Assembly: GCA_009784845.1 (NCBI GenBank)
Contig: WQXK01000002.1
Span: forward strand, 1-40,851
Direction of reading: 5' to 3'
DNA: 40,851 bases
Source: Dehalococcoidia bacterium
GTDB taxonomy: Bacteria > Chloroflexota > Dehalococcoidia > Dehalococcoidales > UBA1222
The position numbers were made by a program, and so were the translations under genes. Below are positions 1-7,949 of this stretch, in pieces. The notes under the pieces were generated by a model. The model was not told the origin of the DNA and made no database searches. It was given only the letters and a program-made list of their open reading frames with translations. Numbering within the stretch: position 1 is the stretch's first letter; each line of letters begins with the position of its first letter.

Positions 1-69
1 ACCCTGCCTGACGAAATCAAACGGCAGGTGCACCAACAGAAAACCAGAGATACGGAGATAAGCCTATAA
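1..69 (+). CDS. 3' end of an unidentified gene (truncated by window edge)
   Basis: Frame 1 is open from the first base to a TAA at 67-69, giving 22 residues ending DTEISL. The piece is too short to assign. It lies directly before a small gene of a kind often found beside site-specific recombinases in integrative elements, so a recombinase tail is possible, but this is only a guess from context. It may equally be noncoding. Confidence 0.3.
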   Translation, partial: TLPDEIKRQVHQQKTRDTEISL

Positions 70-130
70 GCAATAACTTGCACCTTAACAATTGAATATG
101 AAATCAAGACACGAAGGATTAGAGTTACGC

Positions 131-510
<380 letters not shown>

Positions 511-525
511 ACGACAACGGGATAG

Positions 526-553
526 ATTATAACACAATCATGCCGCTTTGCCA
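526..553 (-). promoter_or_regulatory. Promoter of tRNA-Ala
   Basis: On the minus strand TGGCAA (553-548) is followed after 16 nt by a perfect TATAAT (531-526), about 15 nt before the tRNA 5' end. The -10 box is ideal and the -35 box is weak. Confidence 0.55.
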
Positions 554-602
554 TTTACGCGCGATACGCAAATTTTTTTAGCCCCACTCTACCTGCGACC
601 TC

Positions 603-631
603 TTGCCAGCCCAAATAGTTACTGATATACT
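603..631 (+). promoter_or_regulatory. Promoter of gatB-secG
   Basis: TTGCCA (603-608), a 17-nt spacer and TATACT (626-631) match the sigma-A pattern closely. The predicted transcript starts near 638, leaving about 30 nt of leader before the preferred gatB start at 668. Confidence 0.6.
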
Positions 632-667
632 GATAGCTTGTTTATGGAGAATGAGGGCACAAACACT

Positions 668-2122
668 ATGGACTACGAAACTGTTATCGGCTTGGAGGTA
701 CATGCACAACAGTGCACACAAAGCAAGATGTACTGCGGCTGCTCAACAGAGTATACAAATGCACCACCCAACACCCATGCCTGCCCTGTTTGCTTGGGTC
801 TGCCAGGTGCGTTGCCCAACATCAACAAACGCGCCATAGAATACTCCATTATGACGGCTTTGGCGCTCAACTGCAGCATTTCTGACTATACCAAATTCGA
901 TCGCAAAAACTATCACTACCCTGATTTGATGAAAGGTTACCAGATTTCGCAATACGACAATCCGGTCGGCTCAAACGGCTGGCTGAGCATTGAGGTCAAC
1001 GGCGAGACCAAACGCATCGGCATCAATCGCGTACATCAGGAAGAGGATGTTGCCAAGATGATGCACCGCAACGATGACGGCACAACATACAGCCTTGTAG
1101 ATATCAACCGCTCCAGTATGCCGCTGATGGAAATAGTCAGCGAGCCGGATATGCGCTCGGCAGAAGATGCACGTGCCTACCTGCAAAAGCTACACTCCAT
1201 CCTGCGTTATCTGGGGGTTTCCACAGCAAACATGGAGGATGGCTCTTTCCGCTGTGATGCAAATATCAGCATCCGCCCCCGCGGTAGCAACGAGTTGTTT
1301 GCAAAAGTAGAAGTCAAGAATATGAACAGCTTCCGCGCTGTTTTCCGCGCCTTGGAATACGAAGCCGTGCGACAACGCGAAGCATTAGCCAAGGGTGAGA
1401 AACTGACGCAGGAGACACGCGGTTGGGTAGAAGCAGAAGGGAAAACCGTTTCCCAGCGCAGCAAGGAATTTGCCCACGACTATCGCTATTTCCCTGATCC
1501 GGATCTTCCGCCGCTCATGCCATCAAAAGAATGGGTGGATGAAATACGCTCCAAACTACCGGAGTTACCTGAGGCGCGCATGCAGCGTTTGATGACTCAG
1601 TATAACCTGCAGGCTTACGACGCCAACCTGCTGACAGAAAGCCGCGACATCGCTGATTACTATGAGGAGATGACAAAAGCGGCATCTCAGCTGTCACCGA
1701 AGGATTTAGCCAACTGGCTTACGGGGGCGGCAACAAGCATTCTAAACACTTCCGGATGTGATATTATAGAGTTTACAAAGCATGTTTCTCCAGCTAGTTT
1801 CGTGCAGTTGATAAGCTTGGTGGAACAGGCTATTATCAACAGCGGCACCGCAAAAAGCGTGCTGGATGAGATGTTTGCCACAGGCAAGGCACCTCAGACA
1901 ATTATTGATGAGAAAGGGCTGGCTCAGATTTCTGACACATCGGCGCTTGAGTCTATAGCGCGCCAGGTGATACAGGAAAATCCGCAAGCCGTCGCCGACT
2001 ACAAGACCGGCAAAGCCCAAGCATTAAAATTTATGGTAGGACAGTTGATGCGGCTCTCCAAAGGCAGAGCCAATCCGAATATGGCAACGGAAATAATTAC
2101 ACGCCGGCTGGGAGAAAATTAA
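668..2122 (+). CDS. gatB: Aspartyl/glutamyl-tRNA(Asn/Gln) amidotransferase subunit B
   Basis: GatB recognises misacylated Glu-tRNA(Gln) or Asp-tRNA(Asn) and, with GatA and GatC, amidates it to the correct Gln- or Asn-tRNA in the cytoplasm. The protein opens MDYETVIGLEVHAQ, the hallmark GatB N-terminus. It carries the cysteine-rich segment (YCGCS ... CPVCLGLPG) at about residues 20-50, the DRKNYHYPDL and KGYQISQYD blocks, and a C-terminal YqeY-like tail domain (about 330-484) ending in GQLMRLSKGRANP. The 484-residue length is normal. I chose ATG 668 over TTG 638 and ATG 644 because the family starts here and GAGGG lies 10 nt upstream. gatA and gatC are not in the window. The secG ATG follows the gatB stop immediately. 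Confidence 0.95.
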   Translation: MDYETVIGLEVHAQQCTQSKMYCGCSTEYTNAPPNTHACPVCLGLPGALPNINKRAIEYSIMTALALNCSISDYTKFDRKNYHYPDLMKGYQISQYDNPVGSNGWLSIEVNGETKRIGINRVHQEEDVAKMMHRNDDGTTYSLVDINRSSMPLMEIVSEPDMRSAEDARAYLQKLHSILRYLGVSTANMEDGSFRCDANISIRPRGSNELFAKVEVKNMNSFRAVFRALEYEAVRQREALAKGEKLTQETRGWVEAEGKTVSQRSKEFAHDYRYFPDPDLPPLMPSKEWVDEIRSKLPELPEARMQRLMTQYNLQAYDANLLTESRDIADYYEEMTKAASQLSPKDLANWLTGAATSILNTSGCDIIEFTKHVSPASFVQLISLVEQAIINSGTAKSVLDEMFATGKAPQTIIDEKGLAQISDTSALESIARQVIQENPQAVADYKTGKAQALKFMVGQLMRLSKGRANPNMATEIITRRLGEN

Positions 2123-2347
2123 ATGAGAACTTTTTTCATCATCGCGCAGATGATACTTTCGGTCGCACTTACCGCGGCACTGCTGTTGCAGGTTAAAGGC
2201 GGAGGACTGGGCGGCATATTGGGGCAATCCGGCACCGTTTACCGTACGCGTCGCGGCGTCGAGAAAACACTGTTCCAGATTACCATCGTGCTGATTGTGT
2301 TATTCTTGGTCATATCACTGATTATGCTCAAGGTAGCCGTAGACTAA
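2123..2347 (+). CDS. secG: Protein-export membrane protein SecG
   Basis: SecG is the small non-essential subunit of the SecYEG translocon. The 74 residues show the expected pattern: an N-terminal transmembrane helix (about 4-24), a glycine-rich cytoplasmic loop (KGGGLGGILGQSG), then an Arg/Lys-rich turn and a second helix (about 48-70). The ATG abuts the gatB TAA, with GGGAG in the gatB 3' end as ribosome-binding site, so the two genes are one transcript. A terminator hairpin follows 30 nt after the stop. Confidence 0.9.
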   Translation: MRTFFIIAQMILSVALTAALLLQVKGGGLGGILGQSGTVYRTRRGVEKTLFQITIVLIVLFLVISLIMLKVAVD

Positions 2348-2377
2348 ACAAATCACTGTTGCACTGCTTTGTTACAC

Positions 2378-2408
2378 AAGCCTCGGGATATAAATCCCGA
2401 GGCTTTAT
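2378..2408 (+). terminator. Intrinsic terminator after secG
   Basis: A 12-bp stem (AAGCCTCGGGAT with ATCCCGAGGCTT) closes a 4-nt loop and is followed by a short T-rich run. It ends the gatB-secG transcript and isolates the Sec locus. Confidence 0.75.
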
Positions 2409-2513
2409 ACATACCAAAAGTCCATCTGCGAAACTTTGCATGCATGGCGTCTTGCCGCCTTGTTCATACTCGTTTTGTATCGCAGTCCGCTTATGTTCTG
2501 CTTGCATAAATGT

Positions 2514-2519
2514 TATAAT
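2514..2519 (+). promoter_or_regulatory. -10 box of the tRNA-Sec gene
   Basis: A perfect TATAAT ends 6 nt before the first base of the mature tRNA-Sec (G2526). The best -35 candidate at 17-nt spacing is TTATGT (2491-2496), which is weak. The spacing predicts transcription starting at the tRNA 5' base. Confidence 0.5.
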
Positions 2520-2525
2520 CTCGCT

Positions 2526-2620
2526 GGAGGAGGATAGACTCTGGTGGGTCTTGCGGACTTCAAATCCGTTGGCGACGGCTAACCCGCCGCGGGGGGTTCG
2601 ATTCCCTTCCCCCTCCGCCA
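2526..2620 (+). tRNA. selC: Selenocysteine tRNA, tRNA-Sec (anticodon TCA)
   Basis: This 95-nt tRNA has the diagnostic tRNA-Sec architecture. The acceptor stem is extended to 8 bp (2526-2533 with 2609-2616, one A-C mismatch at the sixth pair), with discriminator G73 and encoded CCA. The D-stem has 6 bp and a 4-nt loop. The anticodon loop CTTCAAA reads UGA. There is a long variable arm (2570-2591), and a 5-bp T-stem with loop TTCGATT. Base A2534 could also pair with T2608, giving a 9+4 alternative to the usual bacterial 8+5 stacking. It lies just upstream of selD-selA-selB, which supply its seryl-to-selenocysteyl conversion and delivery. Confidence 0.95.
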
Positions 2621-2851
2621 AATTACACTAATCCAAACCCTACGCTGGTCCCCGCCAACAGCAGATTTGTGGTTGAGATTTATCAGTGGCATCCGTCATG
2701 AGATAGGTGTGAATGTACTGCTTCAACGAAATATTCTATAATGATTGGAACCCGTTCGGGCTGGAAACAAAATAGGTTATCAAATCGTATTTCATGCATC
2801 CGGTGATAATTATTGCGGTTTTCCCTCTACAGGGTACAAAAGGAGAAATCA
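2621..2851 (+). promoter_or_regulatory. Promoter region and structured leader of selDAB
   Basis: TATAAT at 2737-2742 is the only clear promoter element; its -35 partner (TGTACT at 2714-2719) is poor. The predicted leader of about 100 nt contains short inverted repeats: CCCG/CGGG at 2751-2760, TTATCA/TGATAA around 2778-2810, and CCCT/AGGG close to the ribosome-binding site AGGAG (2841-2845). Whether any is regulatory is not known. 2621-2736 shows no gene. Confidence 0.35.
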
Positions 2852-3898
2852 TTGGTCGAGAATGGTAGCGATATCAGGCTAACCGCTCTCTCCCGTTATT
2901 CGGGTTGAGGGGCCAAACTAAGTCCGGGTGACTTAGAACAGGCATTGGGATGTCTAAAAATTCCACAGAATGAGTATGTTCTGGCTGGGGTAAAGGATGA
3001 CGCCGGAGTGTATAAACTGCGCGACGACTTGGCTATTGTGGAAACGGTAGATATGATTGCGGCCATCGTGGATGAACCGTATAGCTTCGGCATGATTGCC
3101 GCCGCTAACGGTATCTCGGATATATATGCCATGGGCGGCAAACCAATCACCGCTATGAATATTGTCGGGTTCCCCTCAGAAAGTATGGACATATCGGTTT
3201 TAAGCAGAATTTTACAGGGCGCCCAAGCCAAATTGAATGAGGCTGGGGTGATACTGATGGGCGGGCACAGCGTACGCAACGATGAAGTAAAATTCGGATT
3301 GTCCGTCACCGGCACCATTCATCCGGAGCATATAATCACCAAAGGCGGCGCTAAAATAGGAGACAGCATCGTCATCACCAAACCCATCGGAGCCGGCATC
3401 CTGACAACAGCCCTCAAAGCTGACATGCTACCATCACCTGTAACCGAGAGATTGGTGGCACAAATGTCACGCCTCAATGATAAAGCCTGTCAGGCCATGT
3501 TGGAAATCGGCGTGCACGCCTGCACCGATGTTACCGGCTTCGCTCTCTTGGGACACTCCGGCGAAATGGCCGAAAGCAGCGGCACTTCCATTGAGATTGA
3601 CAGCAAGAAAGTGCCCGTCATACCAGAGGCCATGCAATTTGCCCATATGGGGCTAATTCCTGAGGGTATGTATGCCAATTGGGAATTCCGCAATACCATG
3701 GTGCAGGCCCCCGGCATAGATGAGGACACTATGAGTATACTTTATGACCCGCAAACCTCAGGTGGGCTGCTCATATGCGTATCCCCTGAAAAATGTCCGG
3801 CACTGCTACAACGATTACATGACCTGGGTGTGAGCCAAGCCGCCGAAATAGGGCGTGTTGTGGAAGCCGCGCCGTGCAGTCAAATTATCGTGTTATGA
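2852..3898 (+). CDS. selD: Selenophosphate synthetase, itself a selenoprotein (UGA codon at 2906-2908)
   Basis: SelD makes selenophosphate from selenide and ATP, the selenium donor for SelA. Most of the protein aligns with the family: DDAGVYKL, GGKPITAMNI, GGHSVRNDEVKFGLSVTG, KPIGAGILTTA, DVTGFALLGHSGEM and DPQTSGGLL. The N-terminus is found only if an in-frame TGA at 2906-2908 is read as selenocysteine: RLTALSRYSG-U-GAKLSP then aligns with E. coli SelD around catalytic Cys17 and Lys20. Here these are Sec19 and Lys22. I set the start at TTG 2852 because AGGAG (2841-2845) lies 6 nt upstream and the length, 348 residues, is right for the family. A hairpin fitting a bacterial SECIS follows the UGA. 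The true stop is a second TGA at 3896-3898, which overlaps the selA ATG. An annotation ignoring recoding would begin at TTG 2945 and lose the active site. Confidence 0.92.
2909..2936 (+). promoter_or_regulatory. Bacterial-type SECIS hairpin in selD
   Basis: Directly after the UGA codon (2906-2908) a perfect 7-bp stem, CTAAGTC (2918-2924) with GACTTAG (2930-2936), closes a 5-nt loop CGGGT. The loop guanines lie about 18 nt after the UGA, inside the window known for bacterial SECIS elements, which need guanines in a small apical loop to bind SelB domain 4. The element lies wholly within the selD coding sequence. Confidence 0.8.
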
Positions 3899-5310
3899 AA
3901 TCAGTCCCTATAGCAAAAAAAACTAAAACGCCGTCCGGCATGCGACAGATACCGGCAATAGAGACGTTGCTGGAATCCACTTTCTTGTCAGGTGCCGTCG
4001 CCCGCTACTCGCGGCCACTTGTAACCGAGGCAGCACGCCACATACTGACCGAGTTGCGCCAGGATATTCGCCAAAACCAACCCATTCCCACGCTGTCAAT
4101 GGATTTTATTGCCCAAATGATTATTCAACACCTTTCTGAAGAATGGGCAGGCTTCGCTCAACCTGTCATCAACGCAACCGGCATCATTTTGCACACTAAC
4201 CTCGGACGCGCTCCGTTGTCTGACCCTGCACTGAAAGCACTAAACGCCATCGGTGGGCGTTACCTCAATCTGGAAAACAATCTTTCGGATGGAACCCGTG
4301 GCACGCGCACCATGGAGTTAAGACGGTTGCTGTCTGTTGCCTGTCATGCAGAAGATGCCCTTGTCGTTAACAACAACGCTGCTGCCATACTGCTTGTACT
4401 GGTAGCACTTGCAGGTGGCAAAGAGGCCATAATATCACGCGGGGAATTGGTACAAATAGGCAACGGATTCCGCATTCCCGAGATATTGGAACAAAGCGGA
4501 GTTATTTTGCGGGAGGTCGGCACGACCAACCAAACATCCGCCCGCGACTATGAAAAATGCATCAGCGAACGCACGGGGCTCATCGTCAAAGTGCACCAGT
4601 CTAATTTCGTGCAAAAAGGATTCGTCAGCAGTCCCTCCATTGAAGAACTTGCCGCTATTGCTGGCAAGGCACATTTGCCGCTGGTATATGATATGGGTAA
4701 CGGTGCTCTTCTGGATACGGCGCATTTCGGGTTAGAGCATGAGCCGACCGTTATAGAATCCCTACGTGCCGGAGCAGATGTCGCCTGCTTCAGCGGCGAC
4801 AAATTGCTCGGAGGTCCGCAGGCAGGCATAATTGCCGGCAAGCGGGAGTTTATTCGCCTTATGTTAAATCATCCGCTGCTACGCGTAATACGTTTGGATA
4901 AGCTATCAGCTATCGCCTTGGAAGCTACCATAAAAAGCTACCTTGACAAAAATGCTGCGCTAGAACTGCCTTTATGGCAAATGATACGGCTCAAAAATGA
5001 AGAAATTCACTCCCGTGCCCGCACCATCGCACAACAACTGAAGACACAAAACATAGCCGCCACCATACAGGATGGCGTAAGTTTGGTTGGCGGAGGCACT
5101 CTACCGGAACAGGAACTGCCCACTACGCTTATACGCCTGAGCCCGTCATGTGCGGTGGATGAAATCGCCCGCAGATTAAGGCTTTCCTCTCCGCCGCTGG
5201 TGGCGCGGGTGGAAAAGGACGCCGTTCTTATTGACCTGCGTACAGTTTTCCCTGACCAAGATGCTCTGCTGCCCGGCATTATCGCCGCCGCCTGGGCTCA
5301 AAAGGACTGA
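3895..5310 (+). CDS. selA: L-seryl-tRNA(Sec) selenium transferase
   Basis: SelA is a PLP-dependent homodecameric enzyme that converts Ser-tRNA(Sec) to Sec-tRNA(Sec) using selenophosphate. The 471-residue protein has the N-terminal tRNA-binding region (IPAIETLLES ... VINATGIILHTNLGRAPLS at about 90-115), the PLP fold core (VNNNAAAILLVLVAL; GRGELVQIG-like SRGELVQIGNGFRIPEI) and the Schiff-base lysine in SGDKLLGGPQAG (Lys303). The start ATG at 3895 overlaps the selD stop by 4 nt (ATGA), indicating coupled translation; a GTG at 3874 is in frame but less likely. selB follows 3 nt after its stop. Confidence 0.95.
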   Translation: MKSVPIAKKTKTPSGMRQIPAIETLLESTFLSGAVARYSRPLVTEAARHILTELRQDIRQNQPIPTLSMDFIAQMIIQHLSEEWAGFAQPVINATGIILHTNLGRAPLSDPALKALNAIGGRYLNLENNLSDGTRGTRTMELRRLLSVACHAEDALVVNNNAAAILLVLVALAGGKEAIISRGELVQIGNGFRIPEILEQSGVILREVGTTNQTSARDYEKCISERTGLIVKVHQSNFVQKGFVSSPSIEELAAIAGKAHLPLVYDMGNGALLDTAHFGLEHEPTVIESLRAGADVACFSGDKLLGGPQAGIIAGKREFIRLMLNHPLLRVIRLDKLSAIALEATIKSYLDKNAALELPLWQMIRLKNEEIHSRARTIAQQLKTQNIAATIQDGVSLVGGGTLPEQELPTTLIRLSPSCAVDEIARRLRLSSPPLVARVEKDAVLIDLRTVFPDQDALLPGIIAAAWAQKD

Positions 5311-5313
5311 TGC

Positions 5314-7200
5314 GTGCTAACCTTTGGCACCGCGGGTCATATTGACCACGGAAAGTCGTCTCTGGTCAAGGCTCTCACATCTATAGACCCTGATCGGCTG
5401 CCTGAAGAAAAAAAGCGTGGCATGACCATCGATCTGGGTTTTGCGTGGATGGATCTGCCGTCGGGTGAAACCATAGGTATCATAGATGTGCCCGGGCACA
5501 AGCAGTTTGTACACAATGTCATCCCCGGTCTTTTCAGTATTGATGCCGCATTGCTTGTAGTTGCTGCCGATGATGGTTGGATGCCGCAGACAGAAGAACA
5601 CCTGCGCATATTGGACTTGCTGGGCGTAAGGTGCGGCATTGTGGCGCTGAATAAGGTTGATCTGATAACAGACGCCGAATGGCTGGAGGAAGTGCAAAAA
5701 GATGTCGCCAGCAGGCTTGCAGGAACCAACCTTGAAAATGCTCCCATAATACGCGTCAGCACACGCAGCGGCATAGGTATAACAGAACTAACGCAGGCTA
5801 TTGACGCACTGGCCCAAAAGCTTTCACCGCGCCAGGATATAGGCAAGCCACGCCTGCCTATTGACCGTGTTTTTGTGATTAAGGGAAGCGGCGTTGTTGT
5901 AACCGGCACGCTATCGCAGGGGATATTCCACACAGGAGACGCCGTCAACATTACCCCATCAGGCTTAAGCACACGCATCCGCAGCATGGAAAGCTTTAAA
6001 AAAAATACCTCCGTGAGCGCCCCCGGCGTGCGCGTTGCCCTCAACCTTGCAGGGCTTAAGCGCACAGATGTGCATCGCGGCGATATAGTCACGGCAGAAC
6101 GTCAAAGCCCTCTCTTAAGCCGCTTTTTAGATGCTCATTTGACGCTGCTGTCTGATGCGGAAATACCGCTTAAAAACATGGCTGAAGTGCTGGTTTATCT
6201 TGAGACACGCGAACTTCTCGGACGCATATCCATCATAGGCGCCAAAACTCTAGAACCGGGAGAGAGCGCTCTGGTGCAATTGCGCTTCCAGGAAGACGTT
6301 TCCGCTTTCATCGGAGAGCGTTTCATTATCCGTCGGCAATCGCCGGCAAGGACCATCGGCGGAGGTGTGGTGCTTGACCCGCTAGCAGAGAAGTTAAAAT
6401 TGTCCGCAACGCCGGAGCGTGTTGCTTTTTTACAAAAACGTCTGACGCAAGACCTTGACACGCTAATTCTCTCGGAAATAAGTAAAAAGGGGTGGGCCGA
6501 AACGCAGCAATTACTGCTCAACAGCCTGCATTCAACAGATGACATTTTAGCGCATGTAAAACAACTGTCCGAACAAAAGTTGCTGGTGCTCGCAGCTGAC
6601 TACGCCGTGCAACCGGCAGTCTGGCAGGATAATTGTTTGAAAGTCTTGAGCGCAATTGACGCCAAATACAAGACCAACCCCATACAAGCCGGCACGCCAC
6701 AGGCTGCCATACAAAAAGACTTTGCGGTGCCACCTGACATCTTCGATGCTTTGGTACAACAACTGGTCGCAAAGGGCAAGCTGGTGCGTCAGAACGATGT
6801 GCTATATCTGCCGGGAAACGCCTCCGCTCTTTCGCCACAGCAGGAATCACTTAGGCAAACCATTTTGGGCATGTTTGCCACTCAGGTTACGACTCCGCCA
6901 ACGCTCAGTGAAATTGGCAAGCGGCTGGCAAATAGCTTGCCTGTGGCATACTACCTTGTCAAACAGGGCTTATTGGTAGATTTTGGAGGTGGCGTGTTGT
7001 TGGAAAAAGCGCACTTTGAGGGGATATGCCGTGAGGTCACGGTACTACTCAAGCAAAACGGGCATGTCAGTATACAGGACATTAACCAGCACTTCGGTCT
7101 CAGCCGCAAATACAGCGTACCGCTGCTGACATATTTGGACCGCCTCGGTATCACGCGCCGCGAAGGCGACGTGCGTGTTGCGGGAAAGAAGCTTTTATAG
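5314..7200 (+). CDS. selB: Selenocysteine-specific elongation factor SelB
   Basis: SelB is the specialised EF-Tu-like GTPase that carries Sec-tRNA(Sec) to ribosomes stalled at UGA, guided by the SECIS hairpin. GTPase motifs are intact: GHIDHGKS (residues 8-15), DVPGH (58-62) and NKVD (113-116). Domains 2-3 follow to about residue 350. The C-terminal third holds the winged-helix repeats that bind SECIS RNA, ending in the typical LSRKYSVPLLTYLDRLGITRREGD. The 628-residue length is normal. The start is GTG 5314, with AAAAGGA just before it in the selA 3' end. It completes the selC-selD-selA-selB set, so the UGA of selD can be decoded by locally encoded machinery. Confidence 0.95.
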   Translation: MLTFGTAGHIDHGKSSLVKALTSIDPDRLPEEKKRGMTIDLGFAWMDLPSGETIGIIDVPGHKQFVHNVIPGLFSIDAALLVVAADDGWMPQTEEHLRILDLLGVRCGIVALNKVDLITDAEWLEEVQKDVASRLAGTNLENAPIIRVSTRSGIGITELTQAIDALAQKLSPRQDIGKPRLPIDRVFVIKGSGVVVTGTLSQGIFHTGDAVNITPSGLSTRIRSMESFKKNTSVSAPGVRVALNLAGLKRTDVHRGDIVTAERQSPLLSRFLDAHLTLLSDAEIPLKNMAEVLVYLETRELLGRISIIGAKTLEPGESALVQLRFQEDVSAFIGERFIIRRQSPARTIGGGVVLDPLAEKLKLSATPERVAFLQKRLTQDLDTLILSEISKKGWAETQQLLLNSLHSTDDILAHVKQLSEQKLLVLAADYAVQPAVWQDNCLKVLSAIDAKYKTNPIQAGTPQAAIQKDFAVPPDIFDALVQQLVAKGKLVRQNDVLYLPGNASALSPQQESLRQTILGMFATQVTTPPTLSEIGKRLANSLPVAYYLVKQGLLVDFGGGVLLEKAHFEGICREVTVLLKQNGHVSIQDINQHFGLSRKYSVPLLTYLDRLGITRREGDVRVAGKKLL

Positions 7201-7261
7201 CAGCAAGCCCAAATATAAGCAGACCGAATTTAATAACCTGCTGGTCAATTTCACTGCTCTC

Positions 7262-7286
7262 CATAACACTCCCCCAAGGGGTTATG
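7262..7286 (+). terminator. Possible weak terminator after selB
   Basis: CATAAC (7262-7267) pairs with GTTATG (7281-7286), with an inner CCCC/GGGG. The hairpin is followed by TATTGTACTG rather than a clean T-run, so termination here is only suggested. Confidence 0.3.
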
Positions 7287-7357
7287 TATTGTACTGCATG
7301 TTATGTGTTGATTTTTTAAGCGAAAATGTATAGCATAATACCCACAAGAAAAATCTT

Positions 7358-7363
7358 TATAAT
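7358..7363 (+). promoter_or_regulatory. -10 box of efp-epmA
   Basis: A perfect TATAAT lies 20 nt before the efp ATG. No convincing -35 lies at the correct distance; TTGATT (7308-7313) could instead pair with an alternative -10 near 7329-7339. The rest of 7201-7382 shows no gene. Confidence 0.4.
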
Positions 7364-7382
7364 GGTGTATTAGGAACAAAAC

Positions 7383-7946
7383 ATGGAAATTGAAGAAGTA
7401 CGTAAAAATACCAAGCTGATGTATCAGGGCAAGCCGTGGAACGTGGATAACGCCGAGTTCGTCAAACCCGGCAAGGGACGCGCAATCTACAGATTGCGTC
7501 TCAAAAACCTGCTGGATTCCAGTACTCTGGACATCACCTTTCATTCCGGCGAAAAAGTGGATGAAGCCAGTATTAGCAATCAGGAAATGCAATACCTCTA
7601 CAAAGAGGGCGATCATTACGTTTTCATGAACACATCCAACTTCGATCAGACTTTCGTCACAGAGGCGCAAATGGGGGATAAAATCAATTTTCTCAAGGAA
7701 GGCGTGCTGGTCAACGTACAGTTGCTGGAAGACCGACCGATTGACATATCCATCCCCGTATTTGTCGAGTTGGAAGTAGTCGAAACAGGCACCGCCATAA
7801 AAACCGCCACAGTTACGGCGCAGAATAAGTCAGCCAAGCTGGAGACCGGGTACAGTCTTGATGTGCCCGCCTTCATCAGGGAAGGCGACATGATCAAAAT
7901 AGATACCAGAACCGGCGCCTACGTAGAACGACTTACCAAGAAGTAG
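7383..7946 (+). CDS. efp: Translation elongation factor P
   Basis: EF-P binds stalled ribosomes at polyproline stretches and promotes peptide bond formation. The 187-residue protein has the KOW-like domain I with the exposed loop VKPGKGRAI, followed by two OB domains ending RTGAYVERLTKK. The loop carries a lysine, Lys31, at the position that is beta-lysylated in E. coli (Lys34). The next gene encodes the matching lysyltransferase, 3 nt downstream, which makes beta-lysylation the expected activation route here rather than rhamnosylation. Confidence 0.95.
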   Translation: MEIEEVRKNTKLMYQGKPWNVDNAEFVKPGKGRAIYRLRLKNLLDSSTLDITFHSGEKVDEASISNQEMQYLYKEGDHYVFMNTSNFDQTFVTEAQMGDKINFLKEGVLVNVQLLEDRPIDISIPVFVELEVVETGTAIKTATVTAQNKSAKLETGYSLDVPAFIREGDMIKIDTRTGAYVERLTKK

Positions 7947-7949
7947 CTT

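Noticed and set aside
2328..2631. Open frames on both strands over the tRNA-Sec region
   Set aside because: They overlap a complete tRNA-Sec and a terminator, and show no coding features.
2945..3898. selD as a 317-residue protein starting at TTG 2945
   Set aside because: It lacks the catalytic Cys/Sec-Lys region and has no ribosome-binding site; the UGA-containing frame supplies both.
5337..6092. 251-codon antisense frame inside selB
   Set aside because: It is the complement of a conserved GTPase gene in an unbroken operon; composition follows from selB codon use.
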